DNA from: Deltaproteobacteria bacterium
GTDB lineage: Bacteria > Desulfobacterota_E > Deferrimicrobia > Deferrimicrobiales > Deferrimicrobiaceae
Direction: 5' to 3'
Assembly (NCBI GenBank): GCA_023489025.1
Contig: JAMDCN010000091.1
Span: 1-13,818, forward strand
DNA: 13,818 nucleotides
Part shown: one piece after another, positions 6,464 through 13,507 of the stretch
How positions within the stretch are numbered: position 1 is the stretch's first letter
Layout: every line of letters begins with the position of its first letter
Translations under genes and position numbers: made by a program
Notes under the pieces: model-generated
Databases searched by the model: none
Told to the model about the DNA's origin: nothing
What the model saw: the letters and a program-made list of their open reading frames with translations, nothing else

Positions 6464-9400
6464 CAGAACAACTCTTTCCACGACTTGATCGTCTTGCTCT
6501 GCGACGGCGAGTCGACCTTGATCTCGTCGACGACCCCCGTCGAGAACCCGACGAAGAGGGACGACTGGCCGGCCGGGTTGATCGACAGCGAGGGACTCGA
6601 CGGGATCCCCCGCCCCCCGTAGACGTGGTACGGGAGTTTCGATGTCCCCGTCTCTCCAAGGGAGGCGATCGGCTGCAGGGCCGCGCCCGCGGTCAGCATC
6701 CCGAGCCCGTACACCCGCGCGGTCCCGCCGCCGCTGCACGGGTTGCTCGTGTCGGGAGTGTAGGTCGTGAAATAGACGCTGTTGTAGAAGATCACGGGGT
6801 CGGAGAGGACCTTCTCCCCGGAGTGCGTGTAGGTGTCGTTGGCCGTGGACGGCACGCCGGCGAAGCGGATGAACCAGCCGTAATTCCCCATCGTCCCGCC
6901 GCTCGAGCTGGCGATGCTGGAGGAGAGGTCGGTCATGGCCCCCGCCGTCGTTTCCGTGATCGGCGAGGCCGGCGCGAAGCCGTCGGTGTCCTTGAAGCAG
7001 TAGAACTTCCCGGAGCCGGTGTTCGTCACCGGGTTCTCCCGGTCGCCGGTCCCGAAGAACAGGTAGCGGGTGCTCTCGTCGACGCTCGCCGCCTCCACGC
7101 GCTGATAGACCGGCTGGCCGCCGGCGGCGGTCTGGAAGATCTTGTAGACGGCCCAATCGGAGAAGCCGTTGCTCCGGACCCCCGTCGTCCGGAAGTCGAA
7201 CTTGTAAAGCGACCCGTCGAGGTCGGCCGCGTACACGAACTTGATATACCCGGCCGCGTCGAGGACCGCCGTGGGGGAGGCGGGAATGACGTTGTCGATC
7301 CCCGTCGTGAACGTCGTAAGAGGCGTCCCCGTGGCGATGTCCAGGACGACCAGGGCGGCGCCGAGATTCCCGGCGTCCGACCGACCGCCGCCGAAGATCG
7401 CCACCCACCGGTCCTTCTCCGCCGACGAGGTCGTTTCCTTCATCCGGACCTTCCCGATGAACGGCTCGGACCAGGTCTGCGCGACGTTCGCGGGATCCGT
7501 GTACTCCCAGAGGACCTTGGGGTAATTCGTGTAGTCGGTACCATCCGGGGGATCGGTGATGTCCAGGGCATAATAGCCGTTCCCGCCCTTGCGCAGCCCG
7601 CCGATCAGGACGGTGTGCCACTCCGAGCTCTGCTTGATCCCGTCGGCGTTGGCGTCGATCCAGACGTCGGCCACGCGCGGCGACGAATCCACGTAGTACC
7701 CGTGCGACGTCAGGTCGCCGGGAACGAAGTTCTTGAGGTCGTCCAGGACGTTGTACGGGACGAACCCGAAAAGCTCCTCCCCCGTCCCGTTGTCGTACAG
7801 GCCCGTCGTCGAGCTCCAGGTCCCGCTCAGGAAGGCGTGGAGCATCCCGTCGTTGGTCCCCGCGTAGACGACGCGCCGGCGGTGCGCCTTGGCGTCGGCG
7901 AAGCTCTGGGTCGCTCCCACCGCCGTCGAGTATCCATCGTCGAAGAAGAACCGGGACGGCGGGCCGACGACGACCGGCTTGGAGTGGAAGATGTCGCCGA
8001 GCTTTGCGGTCCGCCCGACTCCGCGGACGTAGTTCACGACGTTGTCCCGCGCCGCGGTGTTGTCGACCGCCAGCATCGCGGGCGTCACCGTCGACGTCGT
8101 GAACGCGATGCGCGACCAGGTGTTGTCGGCCGTGAAGATGCGCCGATCGCCCTCGGCGGTCGACGCCAGCACGTTGTCCGCGTCCCAATGGAAAGTGGTC
8201 GTATTGTCGGTGTTGACCGTGTACGCCTTGAGGTGCCCCTCCCAGTAGGTCGCCGGCGGGACCGCGGGCGAGAAGCTCGCCATGTAGAGGTAATTCCGGT
8301 CCGTCATCCGGACGGAGGCGACGGTCGGGGCCGTGAAGGAATACATCGTCCCGGTGATCTGCTGAAAGATATTGGTCAGGGCGGCGGCCAGCTCCGCGGC
8401 GTCGGTGGCGAAGAACGCCTTGTTCGCGGCACGTGACGTATTGTCCCCCGACGCGCCGATCGCATCATACTCCGCCTGGGTCGCCGTCGATCCGTTCTGT
8501 TCCGCGGCGCGCCGCAGGACGTCGCGCATGACGTTGAGTGCCGGTTCGGTGTTGCTGACCCCGACGCCGACCGTATAAAGGTTGACGCTCGGATTCTGGT
8601 TCCACAGCCACGCGGCCTGCTGGACGACCTGGTTGTTCCGCAGGACCTGTCCGGAATTGAAAGGCGTGCCGTCCGAGTAGTAGCCGGGCCAGCCGTCGGA
8701 GTTGAATGTTGCCCCGCCCACGTATGTGTAGCTGTAGCTGCTTCCGCTTTTGTAGTACATGGGCCCGTATCCGCTCCCGTCGCCCCAGTTGAACCCCATC
8801 GTGTCCTCGCCGTCCGTGATCATGACGGCGAAGTTCTTCCGGCAGATCTCGCCGGCGTTGTAGGCCGTGTTGAAAAAGTTCATCGACTGGTAGAGCGCCT
8901 GCGACGTCGGCGTCCCGCCCGAGGCGTAGGCGTACGAGGTGATGCTGCTCCAGATGTCCCTGTACCGGGTGGGCGAAGCGAACGGCGGCGCGTTCGGTGA
9001 GGTGGAGCCGACCTGGTTCCTGATGATGATCTGGTTGCTCGTCGCCCACGGATCGGTCGTGAACGTCAGAAGCCCGATCCGCGCCTTGAGGATGCTCTCG
9101 TCCGCCGGGGCGAGGTTGCTGAGGAAGTCCGTGCTCATCGCCTCGGTGTAGTTCGTCGGATACGGCTGGCTGTACAGGCCCGTCGTGGCCGAATAGGAGA
9201 CCGTCGAGCCTCTCGAGTGCGTGTAGGCGAACGTGATCGAGGGGGAGAAATCGAAGTAATACTTCCCGCCCGAAATCCGCTTTCGATAATACGTGAACGA
9301 TTCCGCGGTGCCACCGCCCCCCACCTGGATCGTCGCAGAGGCGGGGAAGGAGCTCCAGTTGGCGCCGTTGACCTGGATGCTCGCCGTGGAGGTCCCCGCC

Positions 9401-9717
9401 CCGTACCTCACGCTGGTCCTGCACGTCCACGTCGCGGTGGACGACGGGATGCTCAGGTCGGCGTTCAGGAGCGTGTAGACGACCTTCCAAAGGATGTCCA
9501 TCCGGGTGTTCGAAGTCCCGCTTCCATCGAGGTCGCCGATCCCCGTAGAACCGGATACGGACTCCATCGATCCCGTGGTATCGATCATCAGCAGGACGTT
9601 CGGATTGGCCCGCGTCGTGAACAGCTCGGTGTCATCGGCAAGGACCGCCGGCGGCACCGCGAGCAGGCACGACAGCAAAACAGCCAGCCACGCCATGGAT
9701 TTCTTGATCGTCCTCAT
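6463..9717 (-). CDS. pilY1: PilY1-like type IV pilus tip adhesin/biogenesis factor
   Basis: PilY1 caps the pilus with the minor pilins and mediates adhesion, surface sensing and control of retraction. The 1084-residue protein has a signal peptide cut after VLA (residue 27). A von Willebrand A domain carries metal-site residues D46-x-T-G-S50, T269 in SGGTPTS and D302 in ITDGED. An insertion of about 85 residues rich in Thr/Ser/Gly/Tyr (roughly 92-176) interrupts it. The C-terminal half is a PilY1 beta-propeller with AGTNDGMLHAF and an EF-hand-like calcium loop DANADGIKQSSE (688-699). Near the end come a CSGGG motif and a GLG segment. The ATG at 9717-9715 has AAGGAGG at 9730-9724. It follows pilX by 29 bases and overlaps the lipoprotein start. 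The low-complexity Ser/Thr/Gly content is normal for such adhesins. Confidence 0.94.
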   Translation of the reverse strand: MRTIKKSMAWLAVLLSCLLAVPPAVLADDTELFTTRANPNVLLMIDTTGSMESVSGSTGIGDLDGSGTSNTRMDILWKVVYTLLNADLSIPSSTATWTCRTSVRYGAGTSTASIQVNGANWSSFPASATIQVGGGGTAESFTYYRKRISGGKYYFDFSPSITFAYTHSRGSTVSYSATTGLYSQPYPTNYTEAMSTDFLSNLAPADESILKARIGLLTFTTDPWATSNQIIIRNQVGSTSPNAPPFASPTRYRDIWSSITSYAYASGGTPTSQALYQSMNFFNTAYNAGEICRKNFAVMITDGEDTMGFNWGDGSGYGPMYYKSGSSYSYTYVGGATFNSDGWPGYYSDGTPFNSGQVLRNNQVVQQAAWLWNQNPSVNLYTVGVGVSNTEPALNVMRDVLRRAAEQNGSTATQAEYDAIGASGDNTSRAANKAFFATDAAELAAALTNIFQQITGTMYSFTAPTVASVRMTDRNYLYMASFSPAVPPATYWEGHLKAYTVNTDNTTTFHWDADNVLASTAEGDRRIFTADNTWSRIAFTTSTVTPAMLAVDNTAARDNVVNYVRGVGRTAKLGDIFHSKPVVVGPPSRFFFDDGYSTAVGATQSFADAKAHRRRVVYAGTNDGMLHAFLSGTWSSTTGLYDNGTGEELFGFVPYNVLDDLKNFVPGDLTSHGYYVDSSPRVADVWIDANADGIKQSSEWHTVLIGGLRKGGNGYYALDITDPPDGTDYTNYPKVLWEYTDPANVAQTWSEPFIGKVRMKETTSSAEKDRWVAIFGGGRSDAGNLGAALVVLDIATGTPLTTFTTGIDNVIPASPTAVLDAAGYIKFVYAADLDGSLYKFDFRTTGVRSNGFSDWAVYKIFQTAAGGQPVYQRVEAASVDESTRYLFFGTGDRENPVTNTGSGKFYCFKDTDGFAPASPITETTAGAMTDLSSSIASSSGGTMGNYGWFIRFAGVPSTANDTYTHSGEKVLSDPVIFYNSVYFTTYTPDTSNPCSGGGTARVYGLGMLTAGAALQPIASLGETGTSKLPYHVYGGRGIPSSPSLSINPAGQSSLFVGFSTGVVDEIKVDSPSQSKTIKSWKELF

Positions 9718-9746
9718 CGCCGTCCTCCTTCCCTCGCACCCCGCGC

Positions 9747-10175
9747 CTAATACATCGTTCCCACGGGAACCGGCCCGAACATGACCACGACCTGCACGGA
9801 CCGCCGCGCCACGAACGCGGGAGGCGCCTGCCCCTGGCTCGTCACCTCGAAGTCCGCGAACCGGAGATTCGATCCGTATCCCGGACGGAGCGTGAGGGTC
9901 CCCGTCGCCCGGGAGGTCATGCTGTAGCTCGACTGGTCGGGCAGGGTCGCCGCGTAGGCGGTCGTGAAAACGTTGGGGACCTGGTCGATCCCGTAGTTGG
10001 CGCCCGACTCCGCCGAGTTGAGGACCGCGGCCCCCACCTTCGAGTGGAGCGCGATGTCCATCTCGGTCGTCGAGATGCTCACCGCGTAGATGCCGATGGC
10101 GGTGAGGATCAACAGGAGCATCAGCGTGATCACGAGGGCGCTCCCCCGCTCGTTCGTCGTCGTCACGGTCGCCAT
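9747..10175 (-). CDS. pilX: PilX-like minor pilin
   Basis: A 142-residue protein with a short hydrophilic leader ending RG, then SALVITLMLLLILTAIGIYAVSISTTEMDIA, the PilX N-terminal domain signature, followed by a small soluble domain. Position +5 after the predicted cleavage (G|S) is Ile rather than Glu, as in the pseudopilin GspK that occupies the tip position. PilX is thought to sit at the tip with PilV, PilW and PilY1. I chose ATG 10175-10173, with GGGAG about ten bases upstream. A GTG at 10184-10182 overlapping the pilW stop (GTGA) is a real alternative, given the same arrangement at pyrF, and would add three residues. A further upstream ATG would run far into pilW and is unlikely. Confidence 0.87.
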   Translation of the reverse strand: MATVTTTNERGSALVITLMLLLILTAIGIYAVSISTTEMDIALHSKVGAAVLNSAESGANYGIDQVPNVFTTAYAATLPDQSSYSMTSRATGTLTLRPGYGSNLRFADFEVTSQGQAPPAFVARRSVQVVVMFGPVPVGTMY

Positions 10176-10180
10176 GCCCG

Positions 10181-11173
10181 TCACACTCCCGAGTTCCGGA
10201 CGTCGATCACGACGTCGATGGTCCGACGGCGGTATCCGTCCGCCGAGGCGCCGGCCGCGTGGTTCCCAAGCGCCGGCCGGGTCTCCCGCCACGCCGCGTC
10301 GGGGATCCGCGCCCGTGCCAGGAGCTGGAGCCGGACCTGCCGGATCTGCGACGGCGTGCCCGGGCTCGCCGTCCAGGTGTCCACGACCCCGTCCGCGTTC
10401 GTGTCGAGCCCGTAGGTGAACTGCATGTCCTCGATGTCGTCCGCCAGCGGCTGCGGCGCGGCGTCCGTCATCCGGTCCACCATCAGCGTCGGGTGGGCGG
10501 GGTCGGTCGTGTCGTCGATGTAGTACCGGATGAACCGGGCCTTTGCGAGCGTCGATCCGGTCCCGTAGCCTCCGGGGGGGAACGTGCTGTGCCCGCCCGG
10601 ATTATTGTAGTCCCGCGCCGATCCCCCGGGGTTGTGCTGCAATTTGAGCGCGGCCCCCTGGACCTGGGTCACCTCGAACAGGTCGGCTGCCGTCCCGTTG
10701 GAGATGATCACAAGGTCGCCGGCCGCAAACCCCTGGACGCTCGCGACGTTGAGCTCGGCGCTCGCGTTGGGCATCGCGCTCGTGATCGTCGTCGGCGGCT
10801 GGTTGGCGTCCATGTCGTAGAGGTAGATGACGTAGATCTGGTCGGGTCCCGTCGTGTTGTCCTTCGCGTAGAGCGACCTCATCGTCGTAACGCCCGCCGC
10901 GATGACGTTGTCGGGGATCGTGACGTCGGCGGGGATCCCGTATCCGGCGAGCCGGATGTCCCGGGTCAGGAATTCGACGCCCTGGCGAAGGTTCTGCTGC
11001 ATCTCCGCCACCCGGCTCTGGACGACGAACGACTTCTGCTGGACCTGGAAGGTGGCGAACACGGCGGTGATCGCGAGGAGCAGGATCACCATCGCGGACA
11101 TGACCTCGACCAGGGTGAAGCCCGCTTCGGGATGGCGTGCGGCCGGGCCGCCCAGCCTGCCGGGAATCCTCAT
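10181..11173 (-). CDS. pilW: PilW-like minor pilin (prepilin)
   Basis: A 330-residue type IV prepilin. The leader ends at G18, then comes FTLVEVMSAMVILLLAITAVFATFQVQQ, with the required Glu at +5 of the mature form. The next segment, SRVAEMQQNLRQGVEFLTRDIRLAGYG, is characteristic of PilW. The long C-terminal domain is beta-rich and includes DTNADGVVDTW, a possible calcium loop. PilW bridges PilV/PilX in the initiating minor-pilin complex. The ATG at 11173-11171 lies one base after the pilV stop. The G-rich run ahead of it, at the end of pilV, can act as Shine-Dalgarno. Length is usual for the family. Confidence 0.92.
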   Translation of the reverse strand: MRIPGRLGGPAARHPEAGFTLVEVMSAMVILLLAITAVFATFQVQQKSFVVQSRVAEMQQNLRQGVEFLTRDIRLAGYGIPADVTIPDNVIAAGVTTMRSLYAKDNTTGPDQIYVIYLYDMDANQPPTTITSAMPNASAELNVASVQGFAAGDLVIISNGTAADLFEVTQVQGAALKLQHNPGGSARDYNNPGGHSTFPPGGYGTGSTLAKARFIRYYIDDTTDPAHPTLMVDRMTDAAPQPLADDIEDMQFTYGLDTNADGVVDTWTASPGTPSQIRQVRLQLLARARIPDAAWRETRPALGNHAAGASADGYRRRTIDVVIDVRNSGV

Positions 11174-11174
11174 C

Positions 11175-11624
11175 CTACATCCCCCCCACGTTCGAGCGCT
11201 GGGCCGTGAGCATCACGTTGTGCCAGATCCTCCGTTCATCCTGCCAGCAGCACCAGACGGTGATCGTCTTGAGCGTGGCGGTGTTGTTGAGGACGTACCA
11301 GACCCGGTAGAACGGCGTCCCGCGGACGACCGAGTTGTCTCCCGCCGCGCCGGGGAGGTTTGCGTATTGCGGCGCCATCGTCGCGTTGTCGTATCCGCTG
11401 CTGCCGGAGGACACGATGTTGTCCCACGCGACGTGCCGGAACCGCTCGAGGCGGTCCTGCGCGAGCTGCGTCGCCACCGTCGACTTGGCGGCGATCGCGT
11501 TCCCCTTGATGGCGGTGACCTGAAGAAGGGCGAGCGCCAGGAGGCCCACCGCGAGAATCGTCAGGGCGACCAGCACCTCGACCAGGGAGAACCCGTCATT
11601 CCGGCGGACGTCACACCCAGCCAT
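11175..11624 (-). CDS. pilV: PilV-like minor pilin (prepilin)
   Basis: A 149-residue prepilin with a very short leader ending NDG, then FSLVEVLVALTILAVGLLALALLQ, with Glu at +5. AIAAKSTVATQLAQDRLERFR is the PilV-type alpha-helical continuation. The C-terminus has TITVWCCWQDERRIWHNVML, resembling the strand pair at the end of PilV proteins, with two adjacent cysteines. The ATG at 11624-11622 overlaps the upstream fimT-like gene by 14 bases. Its GAGG ribosome-binding site lies in a small inverted repeat (CGAGG-CT-CCTCG), so initiation may depend on ribosomes finishing the upstream gene. The family call is firm; PilV rather than another minor pilin is inferred from operon order. Confidence 0.9.
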   Translation of the reverse strand: MAGCDVRRNDGFSLVEVLVALTILAVGLLALALLQVTAIKGNAIAAKSTVATQLAQDRLERFRHVAWDNIVSSGSSGYDNATMAPQYANLPGAAGDNSVVRGTPFYRVWYVLNNTATLKTITVWCCWQDERRIWHNVMLTAQRSNVGGM

Positions 11625-12162
11625 CGAGGAGCCTCGCTTTCGAAGTCCAGCCGAACAGGTCGATCGTGGCGCGGTCCGCGACCGTCCCGGCGGAGAGGTG
11701 GACTTCGGCCTGGGTCAGCGCGGAGATCGTCGCCGGGTTGCCGATGTCCGACTGGGTCAGGACCTCCCCGTTCGGGTTGAAGATGAAGGCGAAAGTCCCC
11801 GCGGTCACCGGGCTGAGCATGAGCGGGTCGGGAACGAACACGATGTCGCTGACCGCCGAGCCCGATGGGGCCTGCAATCGAGGAAGGGCGTCGACCCAGG
11901 TCGTCGAGCCGGTTCCCGCGTTCCCCCGCTGGAGGGTCGCGCTCTCCGTGCCCAGGTCGATCACGAGCCGGTGCTGCAGGGATGAGGACATCGCCCGTGT
12001 CCGGGCCTCGTGAAACCGGGAGAGGATCTCACGCCGGAAGTCGACCGCGCCGTAGTGGTACACCCACGATTGAAGGTTGGTCGTGGCAAGAAGCACGCCG
12101 ATGGTGACGATCGCCAGGACGATGACCAGTTCGACGAGCGTGAACCCGTGCTTCCGGTTCAT
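11611..12162 (-). CDS. FimT/FimU/GspH-like minor pilin, first gene of the operon
   Basis: A 183-residue prepilin: leader MNRKHG, then FTLVELVIVLAIVTIGVLLATTNLQSWV with Glu at +5. DFRREILSRFHEARTRAMSS matches the GspH/FimT helix, and the rest is beta-rich with VPDP and FIFNPNGEV, the GspH-type core. Such proteins join the core pilin to the PilV-PilW-PilX tip complex. The ATG at 12162-12160 has GGAGG at 12173-12169 at good spacing. It heads the minor-pilin operon behind a -24/-12 promoter. Whether to call it fimT or fimU cannot be settled from sequence alone. Confidence 0.92.
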   Translation of the reverse strand: MNRKHGFTLVELVIVLAIVTIGVLLATTNLQSWVYHYGAVDFRREILSRFHEARTRAMSSSLQHRLVIDLGTESATLQRGNAGTGSTTWVDALPRLQAPSGSAVSDIVFVPDPLMLSPVTAGTFAFIFNPNGEVLTQSDIGNPATISALTQAEVHLSAGTVADRATIDLFGWTSKARLLDGWV

Positions 12163-12186
12163 GAAATTCCTCCCGGGTTGGTTGGA

Positions 12187-12202
12187 GGCAAATCCCGTAC
12201 CA
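12187..12202 (-). promoter_or_regulatory. Sigma-54 (RpoN) promoter of the minor-pilin operon
   Basis: On the minus strand TGGTACGGGATTTGCC fits the -24/-12 consensus TGGCACG-N4-TTGC with one change. The invariant GG (12201-12200) and GC (12189-12188) are exactly ten bases apart. Initiation is expected near 12177, giving a leader of about 15 bases that holds just the fimT ribosome-binding site. Confidence 0.82.
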
Positions 12203-12267
12203 TTGCTTGGCCACCGCCAACTCTTTGATTTTCAAGGAACCGGCTCGTTCGAGGGTGACGAAAAGGG

Positions 12268-12299
12268 AAAAAGATTTAAACGGCGATAAAAAGATTTAA
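12268..12299. repeat. Direct repeat AAAAAGATTTAA x2, 20-bp period; candidate activator sites
   Basis: AAAAAGATTTAA occurs at 12268-12279 and 12288-12299. The period of 20 bp is about two helical turns, so both copies face the same side of the helix. They lie roughly 91-122 bp upstream of the predicted sigma-54 start, the usual range for enhancer-binding proteins. Alternatively, on the minus strand the T-runs may serve termination of the sirtuin gene, which ends at 12312. Confidence 0.55.
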
Positions 12300-12317
12300 T
12301 GGCTGCGGGACTCAGCC
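12288..12317 (-). terminator. Weak possible terminator after the sirtuin gene
   Basis: On the minus strand GGCTG (12317-12313, overlapping the sirtuin stop) can pair with CAGCC (12305-12301) around a 7-base loop, followed after ATTAAATC by five T. The stem is only 5 bp and the T-run is not adjacent, so support is weak. Confidence 0.3.
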
Positions 12318-13067
12318 GTTCCCCCCGAGAGATCTCACGACCTCCACGAGCCGGGGCAGGACGAGGTGGGCGTCTCCGGGGATCGGGAGGTCCGTCACGG
12401 TGCGGGTCAGCGGCGTCTCTTCGGGGTTGATCTCGATGACGACCGCCCCGTTCCGTTTCGCGATCCGGGGGAGCTCGCAGGCCGGGGCCACCTGGGCCGA
12501 CGTGCCGATCACGAGGAGGACCCGGCATCGACCGACCTCCTCATCCGCCTCCTCCTGCGCCCTCCACGGAATCGGTTCTCCGAACAGGACGACGTCCGGC
12601 TTCAGGATGGCGCCGCAGCCGCACCGGGGCGGGATTCCCGCCGCGACGCGGTCGAGTGCCGCGTACCGTTTCCCGCACTCCAGGCAGATCAGCTCGGACG
12701 CGTTGCCGTGGAACTCGATGACGCGCGCGGAACCGGCCGCCTGATGGAGCCCGTCGACGTTCTGGGTGACCACGGCCCTCAGGACCCCCATCCGATCGAG
12801 TTCCGCCAGGCTCTCGTGCGCCGGAGCGGGGCGCGCGCACCGCAGGACGTCGATCATCTCGGCAAGCATCGTCCAGACTTTTTCCGGATTCCGCCGGAAC
12901 GCCTCGATGGTCGCGTACTCCATCGGGTCGTACTTCGCCCAAAGGCCCTGGGCGCCCCGGAACGCCGGAATCCCGCAGCGCACCGAGATCCCCGCGCCCG
13001 TCAGCGCCACCGCGGCTTTTCGGGTCGCCAGGATCTCCGCCGCGGCCAGGATCGGGTCTTTCGCCAT
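12312..13067 (-). CDS. NAD-dependent protein deacylase, Sir2 family (sirtuin)
   Basis: Removes acyl groups from protein lysines using NAD+. The 251-residue protein has the NAD-binding GAGIS (24-28) and GIPAFRG (32-38), TQNVDGLH (101-108) with N103 and D105, and the catalytic H120 in EFHGN. Zinc-ribbon cysteines are C128-x2-C131 and C149-x-C151. It also has LKPDVVLFGE (155-164), VIGTS (186-190) and the C-terminal VIEINPE (210-216). The ATG at 13067-13065 is chosen because it gives the family's normal N-terminus. An ATG further upstream would overlap the SCP-2 gene. A GC hairpin (13068-13083) lies directly before the start. It probably shares a transcript with the SCP-2 gene, 19 bases upstream. 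Deacetylase versus other deacylase specificity cannot be told. Confidence 0.95.
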   Translation of the reverse strand: MAKDPILAAAEILATRKAAVALTGAGISVRCGIPAFRGAQGLWAKYDPMEYATIEAFRRNPEKVWTMLAEMIDVLRCARPAPAHESLAELDRMGVLRAVVTQNVDGLHQAAGSARVIEFHGNASELICLECGKRYAALDRVAAGIPPRCGCGAILKPDVVLFGEPIPWRAQEEADEEVGRCRVLLVIGTSAQVAPACELPRIAKRNGAVVIEINPEETPLTRTVTDLPIPGDAHLVLPRLVEVVRSLGGNG

Positions 13068-13083
13068 CGGGGGACGGCCCCCG
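13068..13083. other. GC hairpin between SCP-2 stop and sirtuin start
   Basis: CGGGGG (13068-13073) and CCCCCG (13078-13083) form a perfect 6-bp stem with a 4-base loop, touching the sirtuin ATG on the transcript. No ribosome-binding site is free outside it, so sirtuin translation may depend on reading of the upstream gene. Confidence 0.5.
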
Positions 13084-13086
13084 GCG

Positions 13087-13407
13087 TCACGCCTTGATGA
13101 TCGAGCCGAGCTTGAGGGCAAGCCCCATGTCGCCGGCGACCTTGATCTTGCCGGTCAGGAAAGCCATCTGGCCGTTGATCTTCCCCGCGAGGAGATCCAG
13201 GAGCGTCCCCTCCTCCATCGATACGGTGCAGTTCGGGCTCCCCGAGTCCCCCTCGGCGACCTGCGCCTTGCCGCCCCGGATCGTGACGTTGTACCGCCCC
13301 TCGCCGACGTGGAACTGGTAGACGCAGTCGAGACCCGACAGGGCATCGGGATCCGAGTTGAGTTTCGGCGCGAGCGAATCGAAAAACCCTTTCACGGTCT
13401 GGCTCAT
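13087..13407 (-). CDS. SCP-2 sterol/lipid-transfer domain protein
   Basis: A 106-residue single-domain protein. Its sequence runs VKGFFDSLAPKL, then YQFHVGEGRYNVTIRGGKAQVAEGD, PNCTVSMEEGTLLDLLAGKING, MAFLTGKIKVAGDMGLALKLGSI. This is the standard SCP-2 fold pattern: a hydrophobic tunnel that carries acyl-CoA or other lipids in the cytoplasm. In bacteria the ligand is usually unknown. The ATG at 13407-13405 has GGGAGGGT just upstream. It leads the unit with the sirtuin gene. A promoter at 13452-13480 and a candidate operator at 13430-13445 lie upstream, suggesting regulation by a lipid-responsive repressor (inference). Confidence 0.92.
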   Translation of the reverse strand: MSQTVKGFFDSLAPKLNSDPDALSGLDCVYQFHVGEGRYNVTIRGGKAQVAEGDSGSPNCTVSMEEGTLLDLLAGKINGQMAFLTGKIKVAGDMGLALKLGSIIKA

Positions 13408-13429
13408 CGGGCGACCCTCCCGGGAATAA

Positions 13430-13445
13430 ATGAATGGTGGTTCAT
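13430..13445. promoter_or_regulatory. Candidate operator ATGAA-N6-TTCAT in front of the SCP-2 gene
   Basis: A perfect inverted repeat ATGAATGGTGGTTCAT lies at the predicted transcription start, between the -10 box and the ribosome-binding site, a classical repressor position. TGAA/TTCA arms recall operators of TetR-type fatty-acid regulators, but no regulator gene is in the window. Confidence 0.45.
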
Positions 13446-13451
13446 AATGCG

Positions 13452-13480
13452 ACCCTACACACCCCCGGCCGGTTTGTCAA
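13452..13480 (-). promoter_or_regulatory. Promoter of the SCP-2/sirtuin unit
   Basis: Minus strand: perfect -35 TTGACA (13480-13475), 17-base spacer, -10 TAGGGT (13457-13452, three of six). Predicted start is near 13445. The -35 box overlaps that of the divergent coaE promoter. Confidence 0.65.
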
Positions 13481-13484
13481 CCGG
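13469..13484. promoter_or_regulatory. Palindrome spanning both divergent -35 boxes
   Basis: CCGGTT-TGTC-AACCGG is a perfect 6-bp inverted repeat with a 4-base centre. It covers the -35 box of the SCP-2 promoter (13475-13480) and that of the coaE promoter (13474-13479). A protein bound here would block both. Confidence 0.6.
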
Positions 13485-13501
13485 GAGTCCATTGCTATAA
13501 T
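13474..13501 (+). promoter_or_regulatory. Promoter of coaE (leaderless transcript predicted)
   Basis: Plus strand: -35 TTGTCA (13474-13479, five of six), 16-base spacer, perfect -10 TATAAT (13496-13501). Only six bases separate the -10 from the coaE ATG, so initiation is predicted at or within a base or two of the start codon. Confidence 0.72.
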
Positions 13502-13507
13502 CGCCCA

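Noticed and set aside
5456..8188. Extending the lipoprotein gene upstream to a 910-codon frame
   Set aside because: The extension is an out-of-frame reading of pilY1; the lipobox and the TGATG junction define the start at 6463.
6625..8436. Long open frame on the plus strand (603 codons)
   Set aside because: Antisense to pilY1; repetitive Arg/Val/Gly/Asp content and no motif.
10176..10292. Earlier ATG for pilX inside pilW
   Set aside because: It adds a basic Arg/Gly-rich tail ahead of the prepilin-like N-terminus and overlaps pilW by over 100 bases; the PilX leader is normally short.
12205..12221. Second -24/-12-like sequence, TGGCGGTGGCCAAGC
   Set aside because: GG-N10-GC spacing is present but the -12 element reads AAGC instead of TTGC; the site at 12187-12202 is much better.
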